This document shows, one piece after another, positions 1 to 10,511 of a stretch of DNA of 64,000 nt. This DNA is from Orientallactaga sibirica. Lineage: Eukaryota > Chordata > Mammalia > Rodentia > Dipodidae. A program made the position numbers and the translations under genes. Under the pieces are notes generated by a model. It saw nothing but the letters and a program-made list of their open reading frames with translations, did not search any database and was not told the DNA's origin. The stretch spans positions 39,558,501 through 39,622,500 of the forward strand of contig JAEOAD010000015.1 of the NCBI GenBank assembly GCA_036365145.1. The letters run 5' to 3'. The stretch's first letter is position 1, and each line of letters opens with the position of its first letter.

Positions 1-142
1 AGATGTCAAAGGCATCTCTGACACACCTCTCTGAGCTCTTTGAACAATGGGGAGGAGTATGGGGTACCTCAGCCAGGAGGAAGTTGCAGAGGAGCCAGAG
101 TTCAGTGGGGATGAGCTTAGGGACTCATTTGGACATCGTGTG

Positions 143-337
143 TTTTAAAAAATATTTATTTATTTGTTTGAGAGAAAGAGAAATAGGGTATGTGTGTGTG
201 GTGGTGGTGGGGGGATGACACTAAGGCTTCTTGCCACTGTACATGTGCCACTTTGTGCAACTGGCTTTACATGGGTACTGAGGAACCAAACCCTGGCCAG
301 CAAGTGCCTTGAACCACTGAGTTATCTCTCCAGGCCT
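143..337 (-). mobile_element. tRNA-derived SINE (DIP/B2-like)
   Basis: Read on the - strand it has the family's order: tRNA-like head ending near CAAGTGCCTTGAACC, a middle with the AAAGTGGCACATGTACA block, and a (TTTA)n/GA-rich tail. Confidence 0.8.
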
Positions 338-490
338 ATCTTTTCTCTTTTCTTTTCTTTTCTCTTCTCTTCTCTTCTCTTCTCTTCTCTTCTCTTCTCT
401 TCTCTTCTCTTCTCTTCTCTTCCCTTCCCTTCCCTTCCCTTCCCTTTTCCCTTTTCTTTTCTTCTCTTTTCTTTTCTTTTCTTTTCTTTT
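338..490. repeat. (TTCTC)n/(CCCTT)n pyrimidine tract
   Basis: 150 bp of CT-only pentamer repeats, probably the expanded tail of the adjoining antisense B1-like SINE. The open frames on both strands here are artefacts of the repeat. Confidence 0.9.
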
Positions 491-627
491 TGATGTAGGG
501 CTCACTCTAGCCCAGACTGACCCAGAACTCACTCTGTAGCCCTAGGCTAGCTGAGATTCACAGAGATCCTCCTACTTCAGCCTCCCTAGTACTGGAATTA
601 AAGGTGTGCAGCCCCACACTCAACTGG
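491..627 (-). mobile_element. B1-like SINE
   Basis: Reverse copy with GGGCTCACTCTAGCCCAGAC and GTACTGGAATTAAAGGTG. Diverged. Confidence 0.8.
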
Positions 628-715
628 ACATTTTAATTTTGAGATGCTTCTTGGGGGAGTGGTCTAGGTTAGGGGAGTATGACAGTGGGACAGTATGCTC
701 ATCTGCAGTGTGTCA

Positions 716-717
<2 letters not shown>

Positions 718-761
<44 letters not shown>
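718..761. repeat. (AC)n microsatellite
   Basis: About 20 AC units. Confidence 0.95.
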
Positions 762-762
<1 letters not shown>

Positions 763-789
763 TCCAAAGACCATTTCTCCTCAGCCTCC

Positions 790-900
790 TACAAGCTCAG
801 AGGAAGGTGCTAGTGTCATCCTCATTTGACCTAAAACCTAAGACACAAGGGGCTTGTCCAAGTCAAGTCTCTAAGGAGAAGCAAACCTGGGATTCCACCG
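790..900 (-). mobile_element. MIR fragment
   Basis: Order of GAGGAAGG, CATCCTCATTTGACC and CTTGTCCAAGTCA resembles the reverse of an ancient MIR core. Confidence 0.4.
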
Positions 901-1090
901 TACATCAATCCTGTTTCTGAACACGAGCTCTGTGACCCATCAGTGCCATTGCAGGTCCACCTGTGAATGCAGCAGGCTTTCTTTCCCTTTCCCCTCTCTC
1001 CCTGCTTCCCTTTCTCCACCCCTTTCTTCTTTCTTGCCTTCTTCTCTCCCTCCTCCCCTCCTCTTCTTTTTCTGGAGACAAGACCTCACT

Positions 1091-1284
1091 GCTGGAGACA
1101 TAGCTCAGCAGTTAAAGGATCTTGCTTGCAAAGACTGACAACTTAGGTTTGATTCCCTAGTACCTACGTGAAGCCAGATGCACAAAGTGGCACATACATC
1201 TGGTGTTCATTTCAGTGGCAAGAGGCCCTGGTGCACCCATTCTTTTGATCTCTGCTTGCAAGTAAATAAAAATAAAATATGAAA
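1091..1284 (+). mobile_element. tRNA-derived SINE
   Basis: GCTGGAGACATAGCTCAGCAG head, B-box-like GGTTTGATTCC, tail AAATAAAAATAAAA. Inserted into an older antisense B1-like copy, with CTCACT on both sides. Confidence 0.85.
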
Positions 1285-1372
1285 AAAAGCTCTCACTATG
1301 TAGCTTAGACTGGTATTGAACTTGCTATGTGGTACGTGTTGGCCTCTAACTCCTCATACTCATCTTTAGCTT
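1285..1372 (-). mobile_element. Old B1-like SINE remnant
   Basis: CTCACTATGTAGCTTAGACTGG continues the piece interrupted at 1070-1090. Confidence 0.5.
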
Positions 1373-1379
1373 TCTAATG

Positions 1380-1583
1380 TTTTTAAAAATATTTTTATTT
1401 ATTTATTTTTGAAGAGAGAGAGTGTGTGTGAGAATGGGTGTGCCAGTGTCTCTTGCTGCTAAAACAAATACCAGACACATGCCACTTTGTAAATCTGGTT
1501 TTACATGTGTACTGGGTAATTGAACACAGGCTGGCAGACTTAGCAAGCAAGTGCTCTTAACTGCTGAGCTATCTCCCCTTTCT
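1380..1583 (-). mobile_element. tRNA-derived SINE
   Basis: (TTTA)n tail at the left, head remnant CTTAACTGCTGAGCTATC at the right. Confidence 0.8.
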
Positions 1584-1667
1584 AGTGTCTTTAAAAGAGC
1601 TCAACTGTGGTAAGAGATAACATCTAGCATCTTTTTGAATATTCCTAATTTAAAAACTTTTATTTGG

Positions 1668-1935
1668 GCTGGACAGATGGCTTAGGGGTTAAGGCGCCTG
1701 CCTCCTAAGCCTAAGAACACTGGTTTCAATCTCCAGCGGTTCCAATCTCCAGGTCCCACGTTTAGCCAGATGCAAAGTGACGCAAGGGCGCAATGCCGCA
1801 CTTGACCACAAGGGGGCGCACACATCTGGATTTCATTCGCAGCAGCTGAGACACTGCTGGGGCGCCCATTTCTGTCTTCCTCTCTCTCTCTGTCTCTCTG
1901 TGTCTCTCTCCAAAAAAATACTAAAAAAATAAAAA
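1668..1935 (+). mobile_element. Long-form tRNA-derived SINE
   Basis: Starts GGGCTGGACAGATGGCTTAG (A-box-like). The middle carries an extra block GTGACGCAAGGGCGCAATG and CCACAAGGGGGCGCA, absent from most copies here. Ends in a CT-rich stretch and A-rich tail. Confidence 0.85.
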
Positions 1936-1941
1936 GTTCAA

Positions 1942-2005
1942 AAAAATTTATTTATTTATTTATTTAGAGAGAGAGAGAGAGAGGGAGAGAAAGGGAGGGA
2001 GGGAG

Positions 2006-2057
<52 letters not shown>

Positions 2058-2222
2058 GGAGAGAGAGAGAGTATAGTGTGCTAGGACCTCTTGCCACTGA
2101 AACAAACACCAGATGCATGCGCCACATTGTGCATCTGGCTTTACATAGGTACTGGGGACTCAAGCCCAGGCCACCAGGCTTTGCAAACAAGCTCCTTTAA
2201 CTGCAGAACCAACTCTCCAACC
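1942..2222 (-). mobile_element. tRNA-derived SINE with expanded GA tail
   Basis: About 100 bp of GA/GGGA repeats at 1968-2072 lie between the (TTTA)n tail and the SINE body. Confidence 0.8.
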
Positions 2223-2469
2223 TGAATCTTCCTAATTTTTTTTTACTGTGAACATTTTAAATTGTGTGATAATAGAAAGGATAATGTGATACTTAGTGTG
2301 AACCCATTTCAAACAGTAGCATGTCTGGCAATCTTTATTCCTTTATACCTCCATCTCTCTATCCCCACACCCAGTCCCCACAGTGGGTCATTACAAGTGA
2401 ATCTCAAACATCACATTACTTCATCTGCACAGTCAGTTAATATCTTTACTAGCTGATTTGTTTAAAAAT

Positions 2470-2735
2470 TGGGCTGGAGAGATGGTTTAGTGGTTAAGGC
2501 GCCTGCCTCCTAAGCCCAAGAACACCCGGTTCCAAGCTCCAGGTTCCACGTTTAGCCAGATGCAAAGTGACACAAGGGCTCAAGACCGCACTTGACCACA
2601 AGGGGGCACACACATCTGGATTTCATTCACAGCAGCTGAGAGGCTGCTGGCGCTCCCATCTCTATCTGTCTTCCTCTCCCTCTCTCTCTGTCTCTCTTTG
2701 TGTCTCTCTCAAAAAAAAAAATTTTTTTTTTTTTT
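2470..2735 (+). mobile_element. Long-form tRNA-derived SINE
   Basis: Second copy with the extra block; the CTCF-like string reads CCACAAGGGGGCACA at 2596-2610. Confidence 0.85.
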
Positions 2736-2737
2736 TA

Positions 2738-2800
2738 TCACTGGGTATGGTGGCTCAAACCTACAATCCCAGTACTAGGGAGGCTGAGATAGGAGAAGCG
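2738..2800 (+). mobile_element. B1-like SINE fragment
   Basis: Only the left part (GGGTATGGTGGCTCAAACC to GAGGCTGAGATAGGAG) is kept. Confidence 0.6.
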
Positions 2801-2801
2801 T

Positions 2802-3100
2802 CTAATCACAAACACATGGGACTATGGGGGACATTTCACATTCAAACCACCAACATGAGGCTGATCTGGAGGAAGTAAATCATTGAGGGCATGCCCTTAC
2901 AAAGGGTATATTAGGACCCCTATCTCTCCCCTCCTTTCAGCAACCACCTGTCACCCAGTCCCTACAGTAAAAGTTCTGTGTCACCACAGACACAGTGGAG
3001 CAAGTGACCTTGGACTGAACATTCTGAAACCATGAGGCAAAATAAACCTTTCCTCCTTGAAGGTATTTATCTCTGCAACAAAAAGCCATCTAACACAGAA
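2802..3100. mobile_element. MaLR LTR remnants
   Basis: A reversed LTR start (GGGGGACATTTCACATTC, 2826-2843) abuts a forward LTR 3' half that contains AATAAACCTTTCC (3040-3052) and ends near CCATCTAACACA. This looks like two old fragments joined. Confidence 0.5.
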
Positions 3101-3109
3101 GAGAAAATA

Positions 3110-3245
3110 TTCAGAGTCAAATAAATTTGGATTAAAATTCTGGATCCACTTAATTTCCGAGTTTAATTTTTTTGAGACTCCACTGTTACTATCAATAAAA
3201 TGAAGGTGTAATTCTCACCTCATACTGGAAGAAATGAATGAAAAT
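3110..3245 (+). mobile_element. MIR-like fragment
   Basis: AATTCTGGATCCACTTAATT followed by TCAATAAAATGAAGGTG resembles the MIR 3' half. Confidence 0.4.
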
Positions 3246-3404
3246 TCTATTATATAACAATTTCCTCCCAAGCAGATTAAAACAGGCTAAGACACAAGCT
3301 CCTTAAGGCTCAGGATGCAAACACATCAAAAGTTTCAGGAAGTTCCTAATGGTTGCAAGATTCACAAGGCCCCTTCCCAAGCTCATGTGAGGATTAAGAA
3401 CTGC

Positions 3405-3600
3405 TTGAGATGGCTCAGCTGTTAAAGGCACTTCCTTGCAAAGCTCAGTGGCTGGAGGTTGATTCCATAGTATTCAGGTAAAGCCAGATGCACCAAGTGG
3501 CACATGTCTGGAGTTCATTTGCAGTGGCAGGAGGCCCTGGTGCACCCATTCTCTCGCTTTGTCTGCCTCTTTATCTCTCTTTTAAATAAGTAAAAAATAT
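3405..3600 (+). mobile_element. tRNA-derived SINE
   Basis: Complete body; its tail runs into an (AT)n stretch at 3596-3617 shared with the next, inverted copy. Confidence 0.85.
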
Positions 3601-3614
3601 ATATGTATATATAT

Positions 3615-3777
3615 ATTTGACAGAGAAAGAGAGAGAGAATAGGTGAGCCAGGGCCTCCAGCCACTGCAAATGAACTCCAGACATGTGCGCCTCCTTGTGC
3701 ATCTGGCTAACGTGGGTCCTGGGGATTCAAACCTGGGTCCTTTGGCTTCACAGGCAAATGCCTTAACTGCTAAACCC
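3615..3777 (-). mobile_element. tRNA-derived SINE
   Basis: Forms an inverted pair with the preceding copy, tail to tail, so a transcript could fold into a hairpin. Confidence 0.8.
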
Positions 3778-3804
3778 TAAATAAATATTTTTTAAAAGTA
3801 CTTG

Positions 3805-3966
3805 AGCTGGGTGTGGTTGCATATGCCTTTAATCCCAGCACTCGGGAGGCAGAGCTAGAGGATCACTGGGAGTTCGAGGCCACCCTGAGACTACAAAGTT
3901 AATTCCAGATCAACCTGGGCCAGAGTGGTGAGACCCTACCTAGAAAAACAAAAAAAAAAAAAAAAA
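3805..3966 (+). mobile_element. B1-like SINE
   Basis: GCTGGGTGTGGTTGCATATG head and an 18-base A tail. Confidence 0.9.
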
Positions 3967-3971
3967 TGCTT

Positions 3972-4175
3972 GAGGGCTGGAGAAGTGGCTTAGCAGTTAA
4001 GGCATTTGCCTGTGAAGCCAAAGACCCAGGTTCAATTCCCCAGGACCCACGTTGGCCAGATGCACATCTGGAGTTCGTTTGCAGTGGCTAGAAGCCCTAG
4101 CATTCCCATTCTTTCTCTGTCTCTCTTCTATCTCTCTATCTCTGCTTGCAAATAAATAAGTAAAAAATTTTTTAA
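3972..4175 (+). mobile_element. tRNA-derived SINE
   Basis: Follows the previous SINE's A tail directly; B-box-like GGTTCAATTCC. Confidence 0.85.
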
Positions 4176-4467
4176 AAGTGCTTGAGAGAAGTCTCCCAGG
4201 AAGTGGCCTGCAAGGTGTGCACTGAGCTTCACAGATGCTGTATTGGTTATGCTGGGATGGGCTTTTCAGCAATGCAGGTGCCTTTGAGCCATCTGTGCAC
4301 CTGTAAGTAACCCTTCACCCGCACTCCTGGGACTAACCCCAGTAAATTCATTGGTTTACTAAGTTGGACTTAGGTAGAATTGTTACTTTGGTCTGCTGGT
4401 GGTGCTTTATGTAGGGGCGAATAGACGTCTCCCTGGGAAAAATTAATATGACTTTAAAAGAATCCAC

Positions 4468-4738
4468 CCAGGCTGCAGAGATGGCTTAGCAGTTAAGGCA
4501 TCTGCCTCCTAAGCCTAAGAATGCTGGTTCCAATCTCCAGGTCCCACGTTTAGCCAGATGCAAAGTGACGCAAGGGCGCAATGCTGCACTTGGCCACAAG
4601 GGGCGCATGCATCTGGATTTCGTTCACAGCAGCTGAGAGACTGCTGGCGCACCCATCTCTATCTGTCTCCCTCTCCCTCTCTGTCTGTCTCTCTCTGTGT
4701 CTCTCTCCAAAAATAAATAAAATAATTAAAAAAAAAAA
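4468..4738 (+). mobile_element. Long-form tRNA-derived SINE
   Basis: Third copy with the extra block, with one G fewer in the CCACAAGGGGCGC string. Confidence 0.85.
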
Positions 4739-4959
4739 GATTCCACCCTATGTGCCTGGCATATAATAAACATTCCTTTTAGAAGTTACATGTCTCTTTG
4801 TGAGCTGGAGGGCTGGGCCAGTACTGCTTTTGAGGGTCTTGGCACTTGGGCATCTGGGTGGTCTCTATGGAACAAGATGGGAGGAGCAACCTCCAAATGG
4901 ATAGGACACAGTCTGACCAGCCCATAGCCCCTCCTGGTCAGACACATTCTGCATTCACG

Positions 4960-5102
4960 TTTTTCTTTCTTGAGATTGGATCTACTATGTAGCCCAGACT
5001 GGTCTGGAACTTGTTATGTAGTTCATGCTGGGCTCTCGCTCTCAATATTCCTATCTCAGCCTCCCAAGTACTGGGATTACAGGGTTATACCAGACCTGGC
5101 TG
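4960..5102 (-). mobile_element. Old B1-like SINE
   Basis: ATGTAGCCCAGACTGGTCTG and CAAGTACTGGGATTACAGGG; closer to mouse-type B1 wording than the young copies in this window. Confidence 0.65.
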
Positions 5103-5139
5103 GGTTGACTTTTGGTCTGTCCAAGGGCACAGTAAAGAA

Positions 5140-5262
5140 TTTGAGGTGGGAATGGTGTCACATGCTTGTAATCTGGCACTGGAGACAGAGCTGAGGCAGA
5201 AGGATCATAAGTTATAGGCTAGTTTCATAGTGAGACCTTGTCTCAAAACAACCAAGGGTAGG
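5140..5262 (+). mobile_element. Old B1-like SINE
   Basis: Diverged copy ending GAGACCTTGTCTCAAAAC. Confidence 0.6.
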
Positions 5263-5340
5263 GAGGCAGCTTGGTGGTTGGTACAGTGCTTGCTTCACAT
5301 GGGCAAGTACCTGGGTTTAATCACCAACACTGGAAAAAAA
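5263..5340 (+). mobile_element. Short ID-like tRNA SINE fragment
   Basis: Tail-less tRNA-like head only (AGCTTGGTGGTTGGTACAG, then GGGTTTAATCACC) with an A-rich end. Confidence 0.5.
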
Positions 5341-5354
5341 TGTGCTTTTATCTT

Positions 5355-5376
5355 TTAAAAATATTTATTTATTTGC

Positions 5377-5412
<36 letters not shown>

Positions 5413-5557
5413 ATTGGTACACCAGGACCTCCAGCCGCTGCAAACAGATGAGTGTGTCACTTTGTGCATCTGGCTTTATTTGGGTACTGGGGGATTGAAC
5501 CCTGGTCATTAGGCTTTGCAGGCAAGCACCTTAACCACTGAGCCGTCTCTCCAGCCC
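5355..5557 (-). mobile_element. tRNA-derived SINE
   Basis: (GA)n of about 12 units after the TTTATTTATTT tail; intact head CTTAACCACTGAGCCGTC. Confidence 0.85.
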
Positions 5558-5711
5558 TGCTTTCATCTTTTAATGTAAACATATTTTGTTTTGAATGATA
5601 AGTTTCCTCTCCCCAACCTGAAATGAACATTCTCATTATAGAAGTTAGGAAGAAGAAAAATGTAGTCAAAAATTAAGTCCAATCAATACTCTATTGAAAT
5701 TCTTTCTTTCT

Positions 5712-5883
5712 TTTCTTTTTTTTTTTTTTTTTTTTTTTGGTTTTTCGAGGTAGGGTCTCACTCTGGCCCAGACTGACCTGGAATTAACTATGTAGTCCCA
5801 AGATGGCATTGAACTCACAGCAATCCTCCTACCTCTGCCTCCCGAGTGCTGGGATTAAAGTCTTGTGCCACCATGCCCGGCTG
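5712..5883 (-). mobile_element. B1-like SINE
   Basis: More than 20 T at the left, then TTTTTCGAGGTAGGGTC; near-consensus. Confidence 0.9.
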
Positions 5884-6868
5884 AAATTCTTTCTTTTTTA
5901 AAGAAAAAAAATCTGATTTTCCCCCTTGGCAAAGTTGTAACTGTATTTTGTTTAATTTTTGCCTTCAGCTCCAGCCATTTAAAGTTTTTCTTATTCTAAA
6001 GGTTGAAGTCTGACCTTTCTAACAAAAGCTCCAAGCATGGTGAGATCAGATAGCTTTGGGAGTGGCTTCTAGGCTGAACCAGAAGTGGCCACCACATCAC
6101 TGCTACCCCATGCCTGTCAGGTCTCTCCCTGCCCTGCTGAGAGGCTTCTATCCCAAGAATCAAATGGATTGGGACAGGGCAGCAGGGCTCAAATACTTGT
6201 TTGGATCTGGATGCTTTTAGCTGTGTCCCTTGCTATGAGGTATTCAGATGGGTTCTGCTCGGCTAATCTAGTGGAGTATTCCTGGGCAATGGGTCCAGAG
6301 AAGGGCCAAACTTGTTCAGGTCACACAGCAGTTGTACATGAGGATCTTGACCCAGCTCCCTTGCTGGGCCTCAGGAATGAGTCCATTCGCCTCTCCCCTG
6401 TTCCTTGAGGTGCTCTACATCCTCCACCAACTGAAAGCTGTATACCTCTAGTGATGGGGAACTCACCACCTCAGAGTCATTTCTACAAGACATCTTCCTT
6501 AGACTGAAGAAAACCCAGCTGCCAGGTGACTCTTGTCATGATCTCCATGTGGTCAGGGGCACAAGCTCAGCCTTTCTCTCAGAGCTGGGAAAGCCCTGAG
6601 CATATCTGGGCACATGGACTCTGAGACTGTAGCTCTTCATGCTGAAAAATCTCATCTCTCCTGATATTTAATTGACTAGGAAAATTAATAGCTGGGGAGG
6701 CAATACTTTGTTAGAGAGAAAGATAATCTGTTCTGTGACTACTGCTCTGAAGTGTTAGGCTAGACCTGGCTGGGGCTTCGAGTTTTATGTGACAAAAAGT
6801 CACCGGTAGCACTTCTTCACTTTTTCCCCAGGTGAGGGGGACTCACTCCCATTCATGTAAGTAGGTTT
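5884..6868. other. Repeat-free intergenic stretch, about 1 kb
   Basis: No gene is recognised. A 107-codon open frame (6085-6408) has no family resemblance. GATAA motifs occur at about 6,722, but no convincing Ets/GATA cluster was identified. Confidence 0.5.
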
Positions 6869-6944
6869 TTTTTTTTTTTTTTTTTTTTTTGAGGTAGGGT
6901 CTCCCTGTAGCCCAGGCTGACCTGAAATTCACTATGTAGGTTTT
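6869..6944 (-). mobile_element. B1-like SINE fragment
   Basis: T run and first 55 bases, cut short by the next SINE. Confidence 0.7.
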
Positions 6945-7110
6945 TTTAAAATAAGGTTTTTATTTATTTATTAGTTTGTGTGTATGTGTGGGGGCATACC
7001 AGTGTCTTGACACAACAAACAGAATGGCAGGTGCTTGTGCTCCTTTTGCATCAGGCTTTTACATGGGTGGCTGGGGAATTGAACCTGGGCTGGAAGGCTT
7101 TGAAAGCAAC
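6945..7110 (-). mobile_element. tRNA-derived SINE, diverged
   Basis: TTTATTTATTTATTAG tail, degraded head near GGCTTTGAAAGCAAC. Probably inserted into the previous B1-like copy. Confidence 0.7.
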
Positions 7111-7119
7111 TGCTGGGAT

Positions 7120-7620
7120 GGAGTCAGGTAGCTCTTTTAGGCTGTTAGGGTGACCCCTGAAAGTTAAAAGGCACTTGCTAGAAATCAAAGGATGATCTTA
7201 TCTATTGCCTGGTTCCCCAGACCTGTTTTTTCACAACCTGGGCCCCTCCTTTGAAGTAGGTCTCTCCTAGGATTTAAATCTAGCCCTAACATTGTGGTTG
7301 ATCAAAATTGAGCCCCCGGAACTTGGCATCATGGCTGTCCTCTTTCTGAGACAGTCCCTAGCCCAGAGCAATCAGGTGTCCCTCAGGTGAGCTGACCTGG
7401 GAGGTAGGGCCCACCATCATAAGGGTATAAATATGTTTGCAAGGGGAGGGCTAGCTCTCTTAGCTGCCTGACCACTTGGAAACCTCCAGCTTCTGGTGAG
7501 TTTCCTCTCAGCTTGGCCCAAGCCCAGCCAGGCCTAGAGGAGGGGAGAACCACCCACCTCCAGCCCTTACTCTCCACATGGGCTCTTTCACTCTTCAGCT
7601 GTCCATATGGCAGGAGTTTT
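7120..7620. other. Repeat-free intergenic stretch
   Basis: Contains the TATA-like and donor-like pair described separately. Followed by an AT-rich run (7620-7710). Confidence 0.4.
7426..7501 (+). promoter_or_regulatory. TATA-box-like string followed by a splice-donor-like site
   Basis: TATAAATA at 7426-7433 with a consensus GTGAGT donor at 7496-7501, about the right distance for a tiny first exon (7455-7495). No coding product is recognised. It may be chance or an unannotated noncoding transcript start. Confidence 0.2.
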
Positions 7621-7711
7621 TTGTACTTTCCTAAATAAATATAATAATTTATTATAAATTTAATAATAAAATACTTTATTATAAATTATAAGAATTTAAT
7701 AATTATCCTTC

Positions 7712-7890
7712 TCAGTCTTTTGTTTTGTTTTGTTTTGTTTTTTGTTTTTTTGAGGCAGAGTTTCACTTTAGTCCAGACTGACCTGGAATTCACTATGTGG
7801 TCTCAGGGTGGCCTTGAACTCATGGTGATCCTTCTACCTCTGCCTCCCGAGTGCTAGGATTAAAGGTGTGTGCCACCACACCTGGCTTCC
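7712..7890 (-). mobile_element. B1-like SINE
   Basis: (TTTTG)n-type tail at the left and near-consensus body. Confidence 0.9.
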
Positions 7891-7936
7891 TTCTCAGTCT
7901 TTTTTATTCAATTCATTGATTAAAAGTAGACACAGG

Positions 7937-8173
7937 CCTGGAGAGATTGCTTAGTGGTTAAGGCACTTGCTTGCAAAGCCTAAGGACCTGTGTTCTACTC
8001 TCCAGGCCCCACATGAGCCAGACGCACAAGGTGACACAAGCGTGCAAGATTGTACATGTGTACAAGATGGCACATGTGTCTGGAGTTTTATTGCAATGGC
8101 TGGAGGCCCTGGCATGCCAATTCACTCTCTCTCGCTTTCTCTTCTTCTCTTGTTCTCTCTCTCATAAAAAAAC

Positions 8174-8215
<42 letters not shown>
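7937..8215 (+). mobile_element. tRNA-derived SINE ending in (AC)n
   Basis: Body with a duplicated GTACATGTGTACAAGATGG-type block, then (AC)n at 8174-8214. Confidence 0.8.
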
Positions 8216-8216
<1 letters not shown>

Positions 8217-8499
8217 TTAAAAAGTAGACACAGACCTAGGGTTTAGGGTTCAAGGACTTTCATTAACCCCTAACATCTCATCACATTGCCTTTAATGGCT
8301 GAACCATCTTCCCAGCCCCCTAATTAGGTTTTTGAGGGCCATTCTGCCCTAGCTCCTCAGCCTCTACTTTCAAGGCTGGGCTATCTTGGCCTGAGGCCTC
8401 TTGTCTTTGTGTTTCTGTCCATCATTGTGGAGTGCTGAGCCTCTATTTCTAGCTCAGACCTCTCCCGCAAATGCCAGACTGTAACATCAACTTTGTTTT

Positions 8500-8667
8500 T
8501 CTGTTTGTTTGTTTGTCTTTTGCTTTTCCGAGGTAGGGTTTCACATTAGCTCAGGCTGACCTGGAATTCACTATGTCGTCTCAGGGTGGCCTCAAACTCA
8601 TGGTGATCCTCCTACCTCTGCCTCCCGAGTGCTGGGATTAAAGGTGTGCACCACCACGCCCGGCTGC
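8500..8667 (-). mobile_element. B1-like SINE
   Basis: (GTTT)n tail and a complete body ending CCACCACGCCCGGCTG. Confidence 0.9.
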
Positions 8668-9503
8668 AACATCAACTTTGTACCGAGATGTCCCCCAGGC
8701 TCATCTTGCTCACTGTTTGTGTCCCTGACTATCCCAAGCCCCCAAGGGCAGGGTTGGGTGCTATGGTGCTTAGGTTAGAGCAGACCTTTGGGAAAGGTTT
8801 GTTAAACAAGTGAATACATGACCTGCCTCATCCCAGCCTCCACAGGCGCATGTGTAGAATGTTTGGTCCTAGCTGGCTGGTGCTGTTTCGGGAGGTTGTA
8901 GAAACTTTAGGAGGTGGCTCTTGGCTGGAGGAAGTCAGTCACCAAGGGCTGGTCCTCGGGGGTATTTTGTCCCTGGTCTCTCATTCTCCTTCCTGTCCAC
9001 TAAGAAGGGAAGAACAGCTCACCATATATCACTTTCTTGATGTTCTGCCCACGTTCATGGGACCACATAACCATGAATTGAACTCTCTGAACAGTGAGCC
9101 AAAACACATACTTCTTTCTTTAAGTTGTTTGTATTTGATTTTTTTTTTTTGTCACAGTAACTAACACAGAAAACTGGTACTGTGGGGTCATTGATATGAG
9201 TAACCTCAACAAATGGTTCTTAGGTCTTTGGAATTAATTTGCAGAAGGAATTTGGAAGTGTTTGAAGAAATGGGCTGGAGAAGTCTTACAATGCTGTAAG
9301 CTCAGCTTAAAGGATGATTTTGTTGGAGCTCAGAATGCCTGAGAAAAATGGGCAGCATAAAACACTCATGAAGTTCCAGTTAAGAAACAGAATTCTATTG
9401 AGAAATGTAATAGAGTCCATTTATGTTACATTCTGGCAAAGAATTTATCTACTTTTTGTCCACATCTTGAAATTTTCTGGGACACTCAGCTTAAAAGGTG
9501 ATG

Positions 9504-9875
9504 TAGGTCTAGAGAGATGGCTTAGCAGTTATAGTGTTTACTGTGAAGCCTAAGGACCCATGTTCGACTCTCCCCAGATCCCATGTGAGGCAAGTCACAC
9601 AGATGCACAAACATCTGAGTTTTTTTTTTTTTTTAATTTTTTTATTATTTTTATTTAAGTGCAAGGTCACACATGCCCACTCAGCTGCTGGTGGCACAAA
9701 CATCTGAGTTTGATTTCAGTGGTTGGAGATTGGAACAGCTGGAGATTGGCCCTGGTGTGCCATCTCTCCAGCCCAAACATCTGGAGTTTGATTTCAGTGG
9801 TTGAAGCCCTGGTGTGCCAATTCTCTCTCTTTCTCTCTCTTTCTCTCTCTAAAATTAAAAGAAAAAGAAAAAGGT
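9504..9875 (+). mobile_element. Rearranged tRNA-derived SINE
   Basis: Head at 9504; the block CATCTGAGTTTGATTTC (CATCTGGAGTTTGATTTC in the third copy, 9779-9796) occurs three times, with a T-rich antisense-tail-like insert at 9620-9660. Looks like an internal duplication or a SINE-into-SINE event. Confidence 0.6.
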
Positions 9876-10104
9876 GATGTACTAATTAATTTGGTGGAAA
9901 AAATTTTAACACAGCATAGCATTTAGGCTATGACATCATGATTGCTAGCTGCTTTTAGCCAGGTTTGTGGTGACAATTGGGAACAAAGAGCAGAGCAGAA
10001 GAAGAAAAAAAAAAAAAAAAAAGGAGAGAAACAAGAAACAAGGGGAAAGTTGGACAAAGAGGTTGTGACTGCTGAGGAGATCAGCACCATTAAAAAGAAG
10101 CCAA

Positions 10105-10255
10105 ACTGGGTGTGGTGGCGCACACCTTTAATCCCAGCATTTGGGAGGGCCAAGGTAGGAGGATCACTGTGAGTTAAAGGCCAGCCTGAGAGTACATAGT
10201 GAATTCAAGGTTAGCCTGAGCTAGAGTGAGACCTTACCTCAAAAAACAAACAAAA
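10105..10255 (+). mobile_element. B1-like SINE
   Basis: AACTGGGTGTGGTGGCGCAC head; slightly degraded. Confidence 0.85.
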
Positions 10256-10405
10256 CTTAATCCCAGCACTCGGGAGGCAGAGGTAGGAGGATCGCAGAGA
10301 GTTCGAGGCCACCCTGAGACTACATAGTTAATTCCAGGTCAGCCTAGACCAGAGTGAGACCCTACCTCGAACCCCCCCCCAAAAAAAAAAACAAAAAAAA
10401 CAAAA
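10256..10405 (+). mobile_element. B1-like SINE lacking the first 30 bases
   Basis: Starts at TTAATCCCAGCACTCGGG directly after the previous tail; ends in C and A runs. Confidence 0.8.
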
Positions 10406-10409
10406 CCAA

Positions 10410-10505
10410 AAAGGAAGGAAGGAAGGAAGGAAAGAAAGGAAGAAAGAAAGGAAGGAAGGAAGAAAGAAAGAAAGAAAGAAAAAGAGAGAGAAACAAAGAA
10501 ACAGA
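10410..10505. repeat. (GGAA)n/(GAAA)n tract
   Basis: Purine-only tetramers, the expanded tail of the preceding SINE. Confidence 0.9.
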
Positions 10506-10511
10506 AAGAAA

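Noticed and set aside
221..532. Lys/Arg/Glu-rich protein frame
   Set aside because: Translation of a (TTCTC)n tract; similar artefacts occur at every GA/CT and AC microsatellite in the window.
4468..4560. tRNA genes
   Set aside because: A-box and B-box-like motifs occur in every tRNA-derived SINE head, but none folds as a complete tRNA; they are SINE promoters.
5884..6868. Tal1 +19 stem-cell enhancer
   Set aside because: Scaling from mouse puts it roughly here, but I could not find a convincing Ets/Ets/GATA cluster and do not recall the exact sequence well enough to claim it.
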